7,496 bases of DNA from Amphritea sp. GTDB taxonomy: Bacteria; Pseudomonadota; Gammaproteobacteria; Pseudomonadales; Nitrincolaceae. A program made the position numbers and the translations under genes. The DNA is taken from NCBI GenBank assembly GCA_024679635.1, contig JAIBDA010000064.1, positions 1 through 7,496 on the forward strand, given 5' to 3'. Positions 6,881-7,496 of the stretch are shown piece after piece (positions within the stretch are counted from its first letter, which is position 1; each line of letters opens with the position of its first letter). The notes below the pieces were generated by a model that saw nothing but the letters and a program-made list of their open reading frames with translations, ran no database searches and was not told the DNA's origin.

Positions 6881-7483
6881 TTAATTCAGGCCCTGAATGT
6901 AACTTGCTACCGCCTGAATCTCTTTATCACTCAGTTTAGCCGCGATATCACGCATCATTTTCTGAGGATCATTATTTCGCGCTTCTACACGGAAATTCTT
7001 CAGCTGTGTTTCTGTATAAGCAGAATGCTGACCACCCAATTGAGGATAACCTGCAGAGGCAATACCTTTGCCCTGTGCGCCATGACAAGCGGTACAAGCG
7101 GCAATGCCTTTAGACTCTACACCGGCACGGTAAATTTTCTCACCCGCTTCAACCAGGTCGGCTTTAGCCGCGCCGATTTGAACCGGCTTAGAAGCGTAGT
7201 AAGCAGAAATATCTGCCATATCCTGATCACTCAGGTTGGTCAGAAGACCTGTCATTTCAACAACCTGACGGCTGCCTGCTTTAATTTCCTGCAACTGCTT
7301 TAGCAGGTAACGCTCATTCTGGCCTGCCAGTTTAGGAAAATTACCTACAGCGCTATTGCCATCAACTCCGTGACATGCGCCGCATACAGCTGTTTTACCT
7401 TGCCCTGCAGCAGCATCACCCGCCGCATGTGCAACACTCATGATACTCACGCTTGCCAGTAAGGCGATCAGTAGTTTATTCAT
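6881..7483 (-). CDS. cc4: Cytochrome c4, diheme periplasmic c-type cytochrome
   Basis: Cytochrome c4 is a diheme electron carrier on the periplasmic side of the inner membrane, thought to feed terminal oxidases. The 200-residue precursor has a Sec signal peptide (Lys3, core 4-17, likely cleavage after Ala20 in AHA/AGD) and two tandem class I cytochrome domains. Each has one heme-binding CxxCH: CGACH (34-38) and CTACH (130-134). The domains are similar in layout, with FPKLAGQ (49-55) and YPQLGGQ (146-152) at equivalent positions. Candidate distal Met ligands are Met77 in the first domain and Met176 or Met177 in the second. Length is typical. The ATG at 7481-7483 starts directly with the signal peptide, with a short GGA nine nucleotides before it. 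The promoter lies outside the window. Confidence 0.95.
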   Translation of the reverse strand: MNKLLIALLASVSIMSVAHAAGDAAAGQGKTAVCGACHGVDGNSAVGNFPKLAGQNERYLLKQLQEIKAGSRQVVEMTGLLTNLSDQDMADISAYYASKPVQIGAAKADLVEAGEKIYRAGVESKGIAACTACHGAQGKGIASAGYPQLGGQHSAYTETQLKNFRVEARNNDPQKMMRDIAAKLSDKEIQAVASYIQGLN

Positions 7484-7496
7484 CGACTAATCCAGA

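Overview
The window is ordinary chromosomal sequence from a gammaproteobacterium. The protein sequences and gene order look most like a marine Oceanospirillaceae-type relative of Pseudomonas; this is a judgement from memory of the families, not a search. All nine confident genes lie on the minus strand, so the biological reading direction is right to left. No mobile element, CRISPR array, tRNA or rRNA is visible.

Right part (6081-7483): a diheme cytochrome c4 with its own terminator, followed by the periplasmic thiol oxidase gene dsbA. dsbA has a strong ribosome binding site, a possible weak promoter and its own strong bidirectional terminator. A 17-bp perfect palindrome overlaps the dsbA stop codon.

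Middle (2686-5967): a cytoplasmic diguanylate cyclase with a GGEEF active site, an intact RxxD inhibitory site and a long helical N-terminus of unknown function. It is followed 48 bp later by ubiB (ubiquinone biosynthesis), which seems to begin at TTG. The order cytochrome c4, dsbA, GGDEF protein recalls the neighbourhood of dgcP in Pseudomonas.

Left part (289-2580): hisI and hisE (steps 3 and 2 of histidine synthesis, as separate genes), then tatA, tatB and tatC (twin-arginine protein export). The order ubiB-hisI-hisE-tatABC is a classical gammaproteobacterial arrangement. No strong terminator separates the genes from the cyclase to tatC, so they may be read as one long unit ending at the bidirectional terminator at 220-241.

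Far left (1-288): no supported gene. It holds two tandem REP-like hairpin units with compensated stem changes (85-130) and the tat terminator, which sits inside a longer imperfect inverted repeat (191-262).

The genes share a loose envelope and respiration theme: quinone synthesis, a c-type cytochrome, disulfide formation and Tat export. I did not find a convincing new system. The best leads are the uncharacterised N-terminus of the cyclase, the junction of two normally separate gene blocks, the compensated repeat and the palindrome at the end of dsbA.
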